Shown here piece by piece: positions 6,605-14,022 of a stretch of 18,255 nucleotides of DNA. The DNA is from Oscillospiraceae bacterium (lineage in GTDB: Bacteria > Bacillota > Clostridia > Oscillospirales > Ruminococcaceae), in assembly GCA_014858325.1 (NCBI GenBank), contig RKCM01000206.1:1-18255 (forward strand), written 5' to 3'. The notes beneath the pieces were generated by a model that was not told where the DNA came from, searched no databases, and worked only from the letters and a program-made list of their open reading frames with translations. Within the stretch, counting starts at the first letter, position 1. Every line of letters begins with the position of its first letter. A program made the translations under genes and the position numbers.

Positions 6605-7636
6605 ATGAGCAACGCCACCCCCGACCGTTCTGCGCCGTCCCGCAAAAAAGCCCTCGTCTCCGTCTGCATCCTGCTGGTGCTCACGGGGGTCCTGGTGCTG
6701 CTGTTCCGGGACAACTGGGCCGAGATCTCCGCCGCACTGGCAGAGCTTTCGCCATGGCAGGTCGCAGCGGTGCTGGCTTTGGGCATCACCTACCCGCTGC
6801 TGGAGGGCGTGGCCAGCTGGCTCATCGTCCGCAGCCGCCTGCCGGGCTTTTCACTGCGGCACGGCGTAGACAACGCATGGATGGGCACTTTCGGCAACGT
6901 CATCTGTCTGGGGGCCGGGGCCGTACCCATGCAGACCTACTACCTGCACCTGTGCGGTCTGCCGCTCGGCCCCGGCGTCGGGCTCATGACCCTGCAGTAC
7001 GTCTTCCACAAAACGACGGTGCTGCTTTACGCCACCGTGCTGCTGCTGTGGCACCGCAGCTGGCTGGCCGCCCACACCACGGGGGTGCTGCACTACCTGC
7101 CCGCCGCCTATGCCGTGGTGGCCGGGGTCATCGTCGGGCTGGTGCTGCTCTGCGCGTCGCCGCTGGTGCAGCAGCTGGCCCGCTGGGCGCTGGGCAAACT
7201 GCCCCAGAGCGAAACATGGCAGGCCCGCCGGGAGCGCTGGCAGACCCAGCTGGACACCCTGAGCGCGGAGAGCCGCCACCTGCTGGCCGAAAAGCGCCGC
7301 TGCCTTGCCCTGCTGGCCGTCCACGGAGTCAAGCTGTTTCTCCTGTTCAGCATCCCGTACCTCTGCATCCGGTTCATGGGGCTGCCCTGTTCCCTCACCT
7401 TTGGGCAGGTGCAGCTGCTGGGGGCGCTGATGTTCTTTCTCTCCAACGCCCTGCCCAATGTGGCGGGCATGGGCTCCATCGAGACGGCCTTTCTGCTGGT
7501 CTTCGGGTGCTTTTTCTCCCGGGCCCAGACCATGAGCATCCTGATGCTCTACCGCATCGCCAGCTACTACTGGGTCACGGCGGCGAGCGCCGCCGGCTTC
7601 TTCGGAGCCCAGCGCCGGGCCCAAAGGCTGGTGTAA
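6605..7636 (+). CDS. flippase-like membrane protein, lysylphosphatidylglycerol synthase TM region (UPF0104) family
   Basis: A 343-residue polytopic membrane protein resembling the N-terminal flippase half of MprF and the AglD/UPF0104 family. A short basic cytoplasmic N-terminus (SRKK) is followed by about eight hydrophobic segments. The loop GNVICLGAGAVPMQTYYL and the later NALPNVAGMGSIETAF correspond to the two conserved family regions (the second matches the usual PGGLGxxE motif). The cytoplasmic synthase domain of MprF is absent, and no such gene is adjacent, so lipid lysinylation is not implied; translocation of a lipid or lipid-linked sugar is a family-level guess. GAAAGGAG precedes the chosen ATG; an upstream in-frame extension overlaps the preceding terminator. 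It has its own promoter and terminator but sits directly behind the glycan operon. Confidence 0.85.
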   Translation: MSNATPDRSAPSRKKALVSVCILLVLTGVLVLLFRDNWAEISAALAELSPWQVAAVLALGITYPLLEGVASWLIVRSRLPGFSLRHGVDNAWMGTFGNVICLGAGAVPMQTYYLHLCGLPLGPGVGLMTLQYVFHKTTVLLYATVLLLWHRSWLAAHTTGVLHYLPAAYAVVAGVIVGLVLLCASPLVQQLARWALGKLPQSETWQARRERWQTQLDTLSAESRHLLAEKRRCLALLAVHGVKLFLLFSIPYLCIRFMGLPCSLTFGQVQLLGALMFFLSNALPNVAGMGSIETAFLLVFGCFFSRAQTMSILMLYRIASYYWVTAASAAGFFGAQRRAQRLV

Positions 7637-7652
7637 TGCACCGTATGGCAAA

Positions 7653-7685
7653 GGCCGGGAGTTTTTACGCTCCCGGCCCTTTTTT
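7653..7685 (+). terminator. rho-independent terminator after the flippase-like gene
   Basis: GGCCGGGAG (7653-7661) pairs with CTCCCGGCC (7670-7678) around an 8-base loop, followed by TTTTTT (7680-7685). It lies between convergent genes; on the minus strand the stem lacks a good U-tract, so it serves mainly the rightward gene. Confidence 0.9.
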
Positions 7686-7691
7686 GTGTGT

Positions 7692-9239
7692 TTACTGCAC
7701 GCCGGTCAGCTCGGCCAGCTTGTGGAAGATCTCGGTGTTATCAAACACGCCGCGGAACTTCTCCGCGCCCACGCCCTTGGCGTAGAGGTTGACGGAAGCG
7801 CCGGTGTGGGCGTAGGTGGTGTGGTCCATGCCGGACTTGTGGTTGATGGTGTGGCAGACGGCCATGGAGAAGGGGATGTACGTGCCGTAGAGCTCGTAGT
7901 CCTCCTGGCTCATGTTCTTCTGGGAGTCGGAGCCCACCTTCAGGGTGCGCTCGTAGGCCTTGCGCAGGTTCTCCACCTCGTAGTCGGTCAGCAGCAGCTT
8001 GCCTGCGTTGGCGGCATCGGGATCGGTGGGCAGGGTCAGGCCAAAGTTAGCCTTCACGTCTGCCATGGCCGTCTCAAAGGGCGTCTGATTGGCGATGTAG
8101 CCCTCCACATAGGTGGAGTCGAACTTGGCGTAGGACATCTTCTGGTGAGTCAGATTGGTCAGGAAGGTGTCGTAGTTGGTGGTCTTGTAGCCGATGCCCA
8201 TGCCGCCGGTCTCATGGTCGGCGGTGACCAGGATCAGCGTCTCGTTGGGGTGGGCATTGTAGAACTCCACCGCAGCCTGCACGGCGTTGCTCATCTCCAG
8301 CACATCGTGGATGGAAGCAGCGGCGTCGTTGGCGTGGCAGGCCCAGTCGATCTTGCCGGACTCGGTCATGAGGAAGAAGCCCTTGCCGTTGTCCAGCAGC
8401 TCAATGCCCTTGCGGACGTAATCGGTCAGCTGCCACTCGCCTGCAGCGGCGTCCATGGCGTAGTTCATGGCCTTGCCGTCGGCCAGGTTCTCGGCAATGA
8501 TCAGAGTCTTGCCGGCACCGGCCTTCAGGGCAGCGGCATCGGCCTGCTTGGTGACCACATTGTAGCCCGCCTTGGCCGCCACTTCGTGGTTGTTGGGCAC
8601 GGTGCCGTCGCCGTTCACCTTCTGGAACTCACCGCCCGCAAAATACTCAAAGCCGGAGTTTGCCAGCTCCACGCCGATGTCGTAATAGTTCTTGCGGGTC
8701 TTCTGGTGGGCATAGAAGGCGGCGGGGGTGGCGTGGTCGATGTTGACGGAGGAGACCACACCCACCTTGTAGCCCTTCTGCTTGTGCAGCTTCTCGGCGA
8801 TGGTCTCATAGGGCACATCCCGGGTCCAGGGGCACATATTGATGACGCCGCTCTCGGTCTTGTGGCCGGAAGCGATGGAGGTGGCGGTGGAAGCGGAGTC
8901 GGGGCAGAAGGAGGTGCTGTCGTAGGTGGTCACGCTGCCCACCTCGGGGAACTGGGTGAAGCTCAGCTCTGCCTCGGTGACCGCGCCGTTGTTGGTGACA
9001 GTGCCCTGATAGAACCGGGCAGACTGGATCTGGGCGGTGCCCATGCCGTCGCCGATGAACAGGAAGACGTACTTAGGCTTCTTAAAATAGTCCAGCAGGC
9101 CGTTTTCCTCCTCTGCGGCCTGTGCAGCGCCGGGCGCGGCAGCATGGGCCGCCACCGGGGCAGCCGCCATCATGCCGACGGCAGAAGCCAATGCGCCAGC
9201 CTTCAAAAAGCTGCGGCGGGACAGTTTATTCTCTTTCAT
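7692..9239 (-). CDS. phoA: alkaline phosphatase, Tat-exported
   Basis: A 515-residue alkaline phosphatase that would release phosphate from phosphomonoesters outside the membrane. The N-terminus is a twin-arginine signal (SRRSFLK, arginines at 8-9) with an alanine-rich hydrophobic region ending near AHA (31-33). Active-site residues are all present: metal ligand D64 (GDGMG), nucleophile S115 in PDSAS, the DHATPAAF segment (168-175), E293, D298 and H302 in TESGKIDWACH, DH at 341-342 in TADHETGG, and H478 in YAHTG. AGAGAGG lies upstream of the chosen start. A 7-bp hairpin (9262-9268 with 9273-9279) stands in the leader just before the ribosome binding site. Export through Tat implies folding with metals in the cytoplasm. 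Phosphate control is plausible for the family but no convincing Pho box is seen. The symbol follows family similarity. Confidence 0.95.
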   Translation of the reverse strand: MKENKLSRRSFLKAGALASAVGMMAAAPVAAHAAAPGAAQAAEEENGLLDYFKKPKYVFLFIGDGMGTAQIQSARFYQGTVTNNGAVTEAELSFTQFPEVGSVTTYDSTSFCPDSASTATSIASGHKTESGVINMCPWTRDVPYETIAEKLHKQKGYKVGVVSSVNIDHATPAAFYAHQKTRKNYYDIGVELANSGFEYFAGGEFQKVNGDGTVPNNHEVAAKAGYNVVTKQADAAALKAGAGKTLIIAENLADGKAMNYAMDAAAGEWQLTDYVRKGIELLDNGKGFFLMTESGKIDWACHANDAAASIHDVLEMSNAVQAAVEFYNAHPNETLILVTADHETGGMGIGYKTTNYDTFLTNLTHQKMSYAKFDSTYVEGYIANQTPFETAMADVKANFGLTLPTDPDAANAGKLLLTDYEVENLRKAYERTLKVGSDSQKNMSQEDYELYGTYIPFSMAVCHTINHKSGMDHTTYAHTGASVNLYAKGVGAEKFRGVFDNTEIFHKLAELTGVQ

Positions 9240-9315
9240 GGCAATATTCCTCTCTTTTCACGGAGCCGACCCCGGCTCCCTCTTTCAATATCGATCGTTC
9301 TCTGGGAACGCCTTT

Positions 9316-9321
9316 ATTGTA
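9316..9321 (-). promoter_or_regulatory. possible -10 of the alkaline phosphatase promoter
   Basis: Minus-strand TACAAT (9316-9321) is the best -10-like sequence in the 180-nt stretch upstream of the gene; the position 17 bases further upstream reads TTTCGC, a poor -35, as would suit an activator-dependent promoter. Two TTACAC copies 20 bp apart (9395-9400 and 9415-9420, read on the minus strand) lie farther upstream. Confidence 0.35.
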
Positions 9322-9421
9322 GCCCTTCCCGCCCCGCCGCGAAACCATGGCTGCGCAAAGCTTTGGTAAAACCCCGATGTGGTTTTTTGCCCTTGTGTAA
9401 AGATCCCGAAAAGCGTGTAAG

Positions 9422-9459
9422 AAAAAAGCGGCAGCCCCCCTGTTCCGGGAGGCTGCCGC
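9422..9459 (-). terminator. rho-independent terminator of the symporter gene
   Basis: Read leftward, a 13-bp stem (9447-9459 with 9428-9440, one G-T pair) with a 6-base loop is followed by TTTTTT (9427-9422). It begins about 20 nt after the symporter stop codon. Confidence 0.9.
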
Positions 9460-9479
9460 GTTCGGTTTTGATTTGGGAT

Positions 9480-10835
9480 TTATGCGTTGAACTTTTCCTC
9501 GTCCAGCAGGCCTTCGCTCTTGGCCACGCAGATGCAGGAAGTGGCGTCGCCCACCACGTTCAGAGAGGTGACCAGCATCTCAATGGGGCGGTTGATGGCC
9601 AGGATCAGGGAGTAGGCCAGCAGGGCCTTGTCGTTGACGAAGCCCACGCCGGACAGGATGGTAAAGAGGATGACGGCGCCTGCGCCGGGAGCGGCGGGGG
9701 TGCCCACGGAGGCCAGCAGAGCCAGCAGGGCGATCACCACCAGCTGCATCGGAGAGAGATCGTAGCCCGCGCAGCCCGCAATGAAGACGGTGGCGATCAC
9801 CTGCATGATGGCGGTGCCGTCCATGTTGATGGTCATGCCCAGGGGCAGCACAAAGGATGCGATGGATTCATCCGCGCCCAGGTCCTCGGTGCAGACCTTG
9901 ATGCTCAGGGGCAGGGTGGCTGCACTGGAGGAGGTGGAGAAACCGAAGACGGCCACGTTGGCGATCTTCTTGATAAAGGTAAAAGGGTTCAGCTTGGCAC
10001 CGATGGCCACGATGGTGGGGTAGCCCACCAGCAGGAAGACGAAGAGTAAGACCACGGTGGTCACCACATACACCAGTGCGGGCTTGAGGTAGTCCACGCC
10101 GTAGATGGCAAAGGTGCGGGTCAGCAGCACAAAGACGGCAAAGGGTGCAAACTTGGTGACAACGAAGTTCAAAAAGACGACCACCACGTCATTCACCTCG
10201 CCCATCAGGCGGCGCAGGGTAGCAGTGCGGCTCTCGCCCAGCACGTTCATGCTCAGGCCGATGGCCACTGCCAGGAAAACAGCGGAAAGCACTGCGCCGT
10301 TGCTGCCAAAGGCGGTGATGATGTTGGAGGGAATGATGTTCAGCACCACGTTCAGGGGGTTGGAGCCGGTGGAGCCGGTGGCCTCAGCCAGGCCCTCGAT
10401 CTGGGCGTTGAACAGCCCCATGGAGAAGGTGGCATAGCCCACGACACCTGCCAGCAGCAGCGCCAGGAAGGAGCCCAGCAGGAACCAGAAGATGGTCTTG
10501 GAAGCGATGCGGCCCATGGTGCGGGTATCGGCAATGCTGCCGATGGCCAGCGCAATGGAGGTGAACACCATGGGGATGATCACCAGCTGCAGCGCCTTGA
10601 TGAACAGCTGTCCGATGATGTAGAAAATGCCGAAGGCGCGCTCAGCCCCCTCCGCCGTGATGTCCTGGAACAGCACATCGTTGATGGTCTGCCACAGCGC
10701 CCCATTGCCGGAAGCGTTCAGCTTCTCGCGCAGCATCATAAACGCCAGACCTGCCGCCAGGCCGCAAATAAGCGACACCAGCATCTTCTTTGCCAGTGTC
10801 GCGCCGTCGTTCTTCTTCGGTTTCGTCGTTTCCAT
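9480..10835 (-). CDS. DAACS-family sodium:substrate symporter (GltP/DctA/SstT-like)
   Basis: A 451-residue secondary transporter of the dicarboxylate/amino acid:cation symporter family, inner membrane, expected to be driven by Na+ or H+. Family landmarks: serine-rich hairpin 1 TSSSAATLP (301-309), NMDGT (337-341), hairpin 2 GTPAAPGAG (379-386) and the last helix with NVVGD (426-430). In that helix, aligned by eye with GltPh, the substrate-contact positions read E419, V422, T423, N426 and D430. The arginine that holds the side-chain carboxylate of glutamate or aspartate (R397 in GltPh) is valine here, which argues for a neutral substrate rather than a dicarboxylate. GAGGAGG lies four bases before the ATG. 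It has its own promoter, a leader of about 90 nt with nested inverted repeats, and a strong terminator. Specific substrate is unknown. Confidence 0.93.
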   Translation of the reverse strand: METTKPKKNDGATLAKKMLVSLICGLAAGLAFMMLREKLNASGNGALWQTINDVLFQDITAEGAERAFGIFYIIGQLFIKALQLVIIPMVFTSIALAIGSIADTRTMGRIASKTIFWFLLGSFLALLLAGVVGYATFSMGLFNAQIEGLAEATGSTGSNPLNVVLNIIPSNIITAFGSNGAVLSAVFLAVAIGLSMNVLGESRTATLRRLMGEVNDVVVVFLNFVVTKFAPFAVFVLLTRTFAIYGVDYLKPALVYVVTTVVLLFVFLLVGYPTIVAIGAKLNPFTFIKKIANVAVFGFSTSSSAATLPLSIKVCTEDLGADESIASFVLPLGMTINMDGTAIMQVIATVFIAGCAGYDLSPMQLVVIALLALLASVGTPAAPGAGAVILFTILSGVGFVNDKALLAYSLILAINRPIEMLVTSLNVVGDATSCICVAKSEGLLDEEKFNA

Positions 10836-10931
10836 AAGTCCTCCTCACTTGTCCTCTTATAACGTTCTGTTCGATTCAAACGCCGTGCGGTGCTTTTCCG
10901 GCTGTCTGCCGGGTACACGCACACTTTTGAT

Positions 10932-10960
10932 ATGATACCACGCCTTTTTATGGGATGCAA
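10932..10960 (-). promoter_or_regulatory. promoter of the symporter gene
   Basis: Minus-strand TTGCAT (10955-10960) and TATCAT (10932-10937) with a 17-base spacer, about 97 nt before the ATG at 10835. The leader holds nested inverted repeats: GTGCG/CGCAC (10885-10889 with 10918-10922) around CCGGC/GCCGG (10898-10902 with 10908-10912). Confidence 0.55.
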
Positions 10961-11021
10961 GATGAGACGTTCAAATTTTGTTTATTTTTTGGAAATAGTA
11001 CGACTTTTACGCGGATGATGC

Positions 11022-11097
11022 AAAAAAAAAGCCCGCCCTCTTCGTTCTTGGCTCCTCCTTTGGGGGAGCTGGCGCGTCAGCGCCTGAGAGGGCGAGC
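11022..11097 (-). repeat. palindromic intergenic element with three stems, acting as terminator
   Basis: Outer arms 11031-11040 and 11088-11097 pair at 9 of 10 positions. Inside are two further hairpins: GCTCCTCC/GGGGGAGC (11051-11058 with 11062-11069, 3-base loop) and GGCGC/GCGCC (11071-11075 with 11080-11084). Read leftward the structure ends in nine T (11030-11022), 17 nt after the stop of the CHR gene at 11114, so it can terminate that operon. The core resembles dispersed GGCTCC-type palindromes I recall from Faecalibacterium relatives; only one copy lies in this window. Confidence 0.7.
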
Positions 11098-11113
11098 CCG
11101 ATCTTATTTTATT

Positions 11114-11656
11114 TCAGAATACTCCAAAGCACACCAGCCCCAGCACCGCAGCAATGCCGATGGTTTTGGGGACACTCAGCTTCTTTTTGTACAGCAGCCA
11201 GAAACACAGCAGCCCGATGCCAAGGCCCGCAAGGCTGACGCTGCCGCCCGCAAAGTAGGCGCTGCGGCTCAGGGTGATGAGCACACACAGGATCATCCCC
11301 ACGCAGATGGGCTTCACCACCCGCATGATGTACCCCATCACCTTGCTCTCCCGGAATTTCTGGAAGCAGACCGCCCCCGCGAGGGTCAGCGTCAGCGTCG
11401 GGCTCAAAACGCCCAGCACCGCCATCACCCCGCCCAGCCATCCGGCGGTCTGGGTGCCCGCAAAGGTGGCGCAGTTCACGCCCAGCGAGCCCGGCGTCAT
11501 CTCCGCAATGGCAACGATGTTGGTCACATCGCCCTCGTTCATCCACCCGTGGGAGAGCATCTCGTCCATGATGAGGGGGATCATGGAGGTGCCGCCAAAG
11601 CTGGTAAAGCCGATCTTCGCAAAGGCCACAAACAGTTGGATCAGCGTCTTAACCAT
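11114..11656 (-). CDS. CHR (chromate-type) transporter, C-terminal half-size subunit
   Basis: A 180-residue membrane protein equivalent to one half of a full-length ChrA transporter. The signature is near the N-terminus: FAKIGFTSFGGTSMIPLI, then HGWM, then EMTPGSLGVNCATFAG, where full-length proteins have FxxIGxxSFGG and PGP...N..xxxG. Five to six hydrophobic segments follow. Its ATG overlaps the stop of the preceding gene by 8 bases (11649-11656), so the two halves are translationally coupled and probably form a heterodimer, as known for paired short CHR proteins. The family exports chromate in some bacteria, but half-size pairs in gut anaerobes have no proven substrate. The palindromic element at 11022-11097 ends the transcript. 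Confidence 0.9.
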   Translation of the reverse strand: MVKTLIQLFVAFAKIGFTSFGGTSMIPLIMDEMLSHGWMNEGDVTNIVAIAEMTPGSLGVNCATFAGTQTAGWLGGVMAVLGVLSPTLTLTLAGAVCFQKFRESKVMGYIMRVVKPICVGMILCVLITLSRSAYFAGGSVSLAGLGIGLLCFWLLYKKKLSVPKTIGIAAVLGLVCFGVF

Positions 11657-12218
11657 GCTCCTTCACCCCCATCCAGACAAGGCCCAGCACCGCGCCGCAG
11701 ACCACCAGCATCAGGTTGCTGATGGGCGTAAACAGGCTGATGCACAGGGCCGCCAGGCAGATGAGTACGGCCGCTTTGGTCTTGAGGGCCTCCCTGCCCA
11801 GCGAGATGGCCGCCGTGCCGATGATGGGCACCACAGCGCACTGCACGCCCTGCAAGGCCGCAAACACCCAGTAGTTCGCCTTGATGAGGTCGTAGATGGC
11901 CGTCACAACGGTCATCACCACCACAGCGGGCAGGCTGAGCCCCACCGCCGCGCAGATGCCGCCCGGCACGCCGGCCATCTGGTAGCCGAACAGGAGGGTG
12001 ATGTTCGCCACCATGATGCCCGGCAGGCTCTTGCCCACGGCGATCAGCTCCAGCAGGTCGCTTTTGCTGATCCAGCCGCGCCGGTCCACAAATTCCTGCT
12101 CCATCTGGGCAACGATGCTCCATCCGCTGCCAAAGGTGAACGCCCCAATTTTAATAAAGTACCCCAGCAGCAGCAGCGCCATTCGGGCGCCCTGCGGCCG
12201 CGCAGTCGTTTTTTCCAT
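11649..12218 (-). CDS. CHR (chromate-type) transporter, N-terminal half-size subunit
   Basis: A 189-residue membrane protein, partner of the half-size CHR gene that overlaps its end. Family motifs: GYFIKIGAFTFGSGWSIV (19-36), DRRGWIS, GKSLPGIMVANITLLFGYQMAG and a proline-rich transmembrane start LSLPAVVV. The FGSG replaces the more common FGGG/FGGP. AGAGGAA stands before the ATG. The 122-nt gap to the MATE gene upstream has no terminator, so read-through is possible; AT-rich sequence at 12257-12271 offers candidate -10 boxes (TATAAA, TATGAT read leftward) but no well-spaced -35. Substrate is uncertain, as for other half-size CHR pairs. Confidence 0.9.
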   Translation of the reverse strand: MEKTTARPQGARMALLLLGYFIKIGAFTFGSGWSIVAQMEQEFVDRRGWISKSDLLELIAVGKSLPGIMVANITLLFGYQMAGVPGGICAAVGLSLPAVVVMTVVTAIYDLIKANYWVFAALQGVQCAVVPIIGTAAISLGREALKTKAAVLICLAALCISLFTPISNLMLVVCGAVLGLVWMGVKEHG

Positions 12219-12340
12219 GCCAAAAGTTCCTCTTTCTCTTGCGGTTGCGTTTCATTTTTATAGATATCATAGTTTTCAGCCAAAGACAAACGACTTTTTT
12301 TCATGGAAAATCAGATCTTTTACGAATGGCGTTCCGCCCT

Positions 12341-13702
12341 TCATTCCGGGTGCTCCATCCAGTTGACCCGCCAGGCGTACAGGGCCATCAGCACTGCGCC
12401 CAGTCCCCAGGAGACGGGATACAGGATGAACACGCCCTCGATGCTGTGGAAAAACGGCAGAATGAACTGGATCCACGCCACGCGGAACAGGCAGAGCGAC
12501 AGCAGCAGCACCACCATGGGCGGCACGCTCTTGCCGGTGCCGCGCACAGCTCCTGCCATGCCGTGCAGGATCGCCAGCAGGAAATAGAAGGGGCAGAAGT
12601 ATTTCATGGCCGAAATTCCATAGGCCACCACCGTTTCGTCGCTGGTGAACAGGTAGAGGATCTGGTAGCGGAACAGCAGCAGCAAGGCCCCGGTGCAAAG
12701 GGTGTAGCCCACGCCCATGGCCACGGTCACTCCCATCCCGCGCTTCACGCGGTCCAGCTTGCCTGCGCCGAAATTCTGGCCCACAAAGGTGGTGGCCGCC
12801 ATGCTGAAGCTCATCACCGGCAGGATGTTGAAGCCGTCCACCTTCATGTACGCTGCAAAGCCCGCCATGGCCGCTGCGCCGTAGCCGTTCACGCTGGACT
12901 GCACCAGCACGTTGGAGAAGGAGATGACCATGTTCTGGATGCCGGTAGGCAGGCCGATGCGGATGATGCGGCCTGCCATCTTGCGGTGAGGCCGGATGTT
13001 CCGCAGCGTCACGCGGTAATCCGCCTTCACCCGGGTCAAAAACCGCAGCGACAGCACGCAGGACACCAGCTGGCTGATATCGGTGGCAAGGGCCGCGCCC
13101 TCCACGCCCATCTTCAGCACCGCGATGAACACCAGGTCCAGAACGATGTTCGTGCCCGACGCGCAGGCCAGATAGATGAGGGAGCGCTGGGAGTTGCCCG
13201 CCGCATTCAGGATGCCCGCCGCCATGTTGTACACCACGCTGAACAGCACGCCGCCGAAGTAGATCTTCATATAAGTCACAGCGTCCTCCAGCACCTCCGC
13301 CGGGGTGTTCATCCACACCAGCAGGCTGCGGGTGACCAGAACGCCGCCGATGGTCAGCACCAGGCCCAGGATGCCCGCAATGGCAAGGGAGGTGTGCACC
13401 GCGATCTGCGCGTCCTCCCGGTCCTTCGCGCCCAGATACTGCGCCACCACAACGCCCGCGCCCACGGCCACACCCTGGCTGAACCCGATCAGCAAAAAGA
13501 TGGGCGACCCGCTGGAGCCCACCGCAGCCAGCGCGTTGCTGCCCAGAAAGTTGCCCACAATGATGGAGTCGGCGGTGTTGTACAGCTGCTGAAGCAGGTT
13601 GCCCAGGATCAGCGGCACCGAGAACAGCAGGATGTTTTTCCAGATGCTGCCCTCCGTCATCAGCCGCGCTTTTCTGCGCGGCGCTTCGGTGGTTTGTGGC
13701 AT
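12341..13702 (-). CDS. MATE-family efflux transporter
   Basis: A 453-residue polytopic membrane protein of the MATE (MatE) family, the usual length for a twelve-helix exporter using a Na+ or H+ gradient. The N-terminal repeat starts with a long basic cytoplasmic lead (RRKAR) and the family signature LGNLLQQLYNTADSIIVGNFLG (13 residues of it highly typical), followed by a second matching half (IRIGLPTGIQNMVISFSNVLVQ). AAGGAG lies before the ATG. A TTGACA promoter drives it (13751-13779), and it may be co-transcribed with the two CHR genes downstream because no terminator is visible after its stop. Drug or metabolite substrate cannot be predicted. Confidence 0.93.
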   Translation of the reverse strand: MPQTTEAPRRKARLMTEGSIWKNILLFSVPLILGNLLQQLYNTADSIIVGNFLGSNALAAVGSSGSPIFLLIGFSQGVAVGAGVVVAQYLGAKDREDAQIAVHTSLAIAGILGLVLTIGGVLVTRSLLVWMNTPAEVLEDAVTYMKIYFGGVLFSVVYNMAAGILNAAGNSQRSLIYLACASGTNIVLDLVFIAVLKMGVEGAALATDISQLVSCVLSLRFLTRVKADYRVTLRNIRPHRKMAGRIIRIGLPTGIQNMVISFSNVLVQSSVNGYGAAAMAGFAAYMKVDGFNILPVMSFSMAATTFVGQNFGAGKLDRVKRGMGVTVAMGVGYTLCTGALLLLFRYQILYLFTSDETVVAYGISAMKYFCPFYFLLAILHGMAGAVRGTGKSVPPMVVLLLSLCLFRVAWIQFILPFFHSIEGVFILYPVSWGLGAVLMALYAWRVNWMEHPE

Positions 13703-13750
13703 GATATTCTCCTTTTTTCGTTTTTTCTTACAATTACAGCAAATAGTTTA

Positions 13751-13779
13751 ACAATACCCCTCTTTGCCGCAAATGTCAA
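13751..13779 (-). promoter_or_regulatory. promoter of the MATE gene
   Basis: Minus-strand TTGACA (13774-13779), 17-base spacer, TATTGT (13751-13756), about 50 nt before the ATG at 13702. Consensus -35 with a moderate -10. Confidence 0.65.
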
Positions 13780-13861
13780 GGGCCCCGCTCCGGGTCCGGC
13801 CCAGGTTTCCCCGCACTTCCCTGCCCCGCAAAACTTTTTTCAAAAAACTTGAAATTAGGGC

Positions 13862-13890
13862 TTGCTTTTCTTCCCGGCCCGTGCTATAAT
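13862..13890 (+). promoter_or_regulatory. promoter of tRNA-Val
   Basis: TTGCTT (13862-13867), 17-base spacer, TATAAT (13885-13890), with TGC before the -10. A/T tracts at 13832-13855 could act as an UP element. A 6-bp dyad CGTGCT/AGCACG (13880-13885 with 13892-13897) brackets the -10. Confidence 0.75.
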
Positions 13891-13906
13891 AAGCACGTTC
13901 CGATTC

Positions 13907-13980
13907 GGAGGATTAGCTCAGCTGGTTAGAGCACCTGCATCACACGCAGGGGGTCTGGGGTTCGAGTCCCTAATTCTCCA
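13907..13980 (+). tRNA. tRNA-Val (anticodon CAC)
   Basis: A 74-nt cloverleaf folds by eye. The acceptor arm GGAGGAT (13907-13913) pairs with ATTCTCC (13973-13979) with one G-U, then discriminator A at 13980. The anticodon stem CCTGC/GCAGG encloses loop ATCACAC, giving anticodon CAC for valine GUG codons. The T arm TGGGG-TTCGAGT-CCCTA is standard. The 3' CCA is not encoded (CTC follows), so it must be added after transcription. It is a single-gene transcript with its own promoter and terminator. Confidence 0.96.
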
Positions 13981-13983
13981 CTC

Positions 13984-14022
13984 AAAGCTCTGTTGTCATT
14001 CGACAACGGAGCTTTTCTTTTC
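13984..14022 (+). terminator. terminator of tRNA-Val
   Basis: A 14-bp stem (13984-13997 with 14002-14015, one T-G pair) with an ATTC loop, followed by a T-rich stretch (TTTTCTTTT around 14013-14021). It begins 4 nt after the tRNA. Confidence 0.88.

Noticed and set aside
9395..9420. Two TTACAC copies as a Pho box for alkaline phosphatase
   Set aside because: Only two copies, 20 bp apart, about 75 bp upstream of the likely -10 and touching the previous terminator; spacing does not fit known PhoP/PhoB boxes well.
7686..10049. 787-codon open frame antisense to the phosphatase and symporter genes
   Set aside because: Runs through two real genes, a terminator and a promoter region, with a repetitive His/Gly/Val-rich product and no ribosome binding site.
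12239..13852. 537-codon frame antisense to the MATE gene
   Set aside because: His/Gln/Ala-rich shadow of the MATE reading frame.
13907..13980. tRNA-Val as the attachment site of the phage-like module
   Set aside because: No integrase and no repeat of the tRNA 3' end seen in the window, and two unrelated genes lie between.
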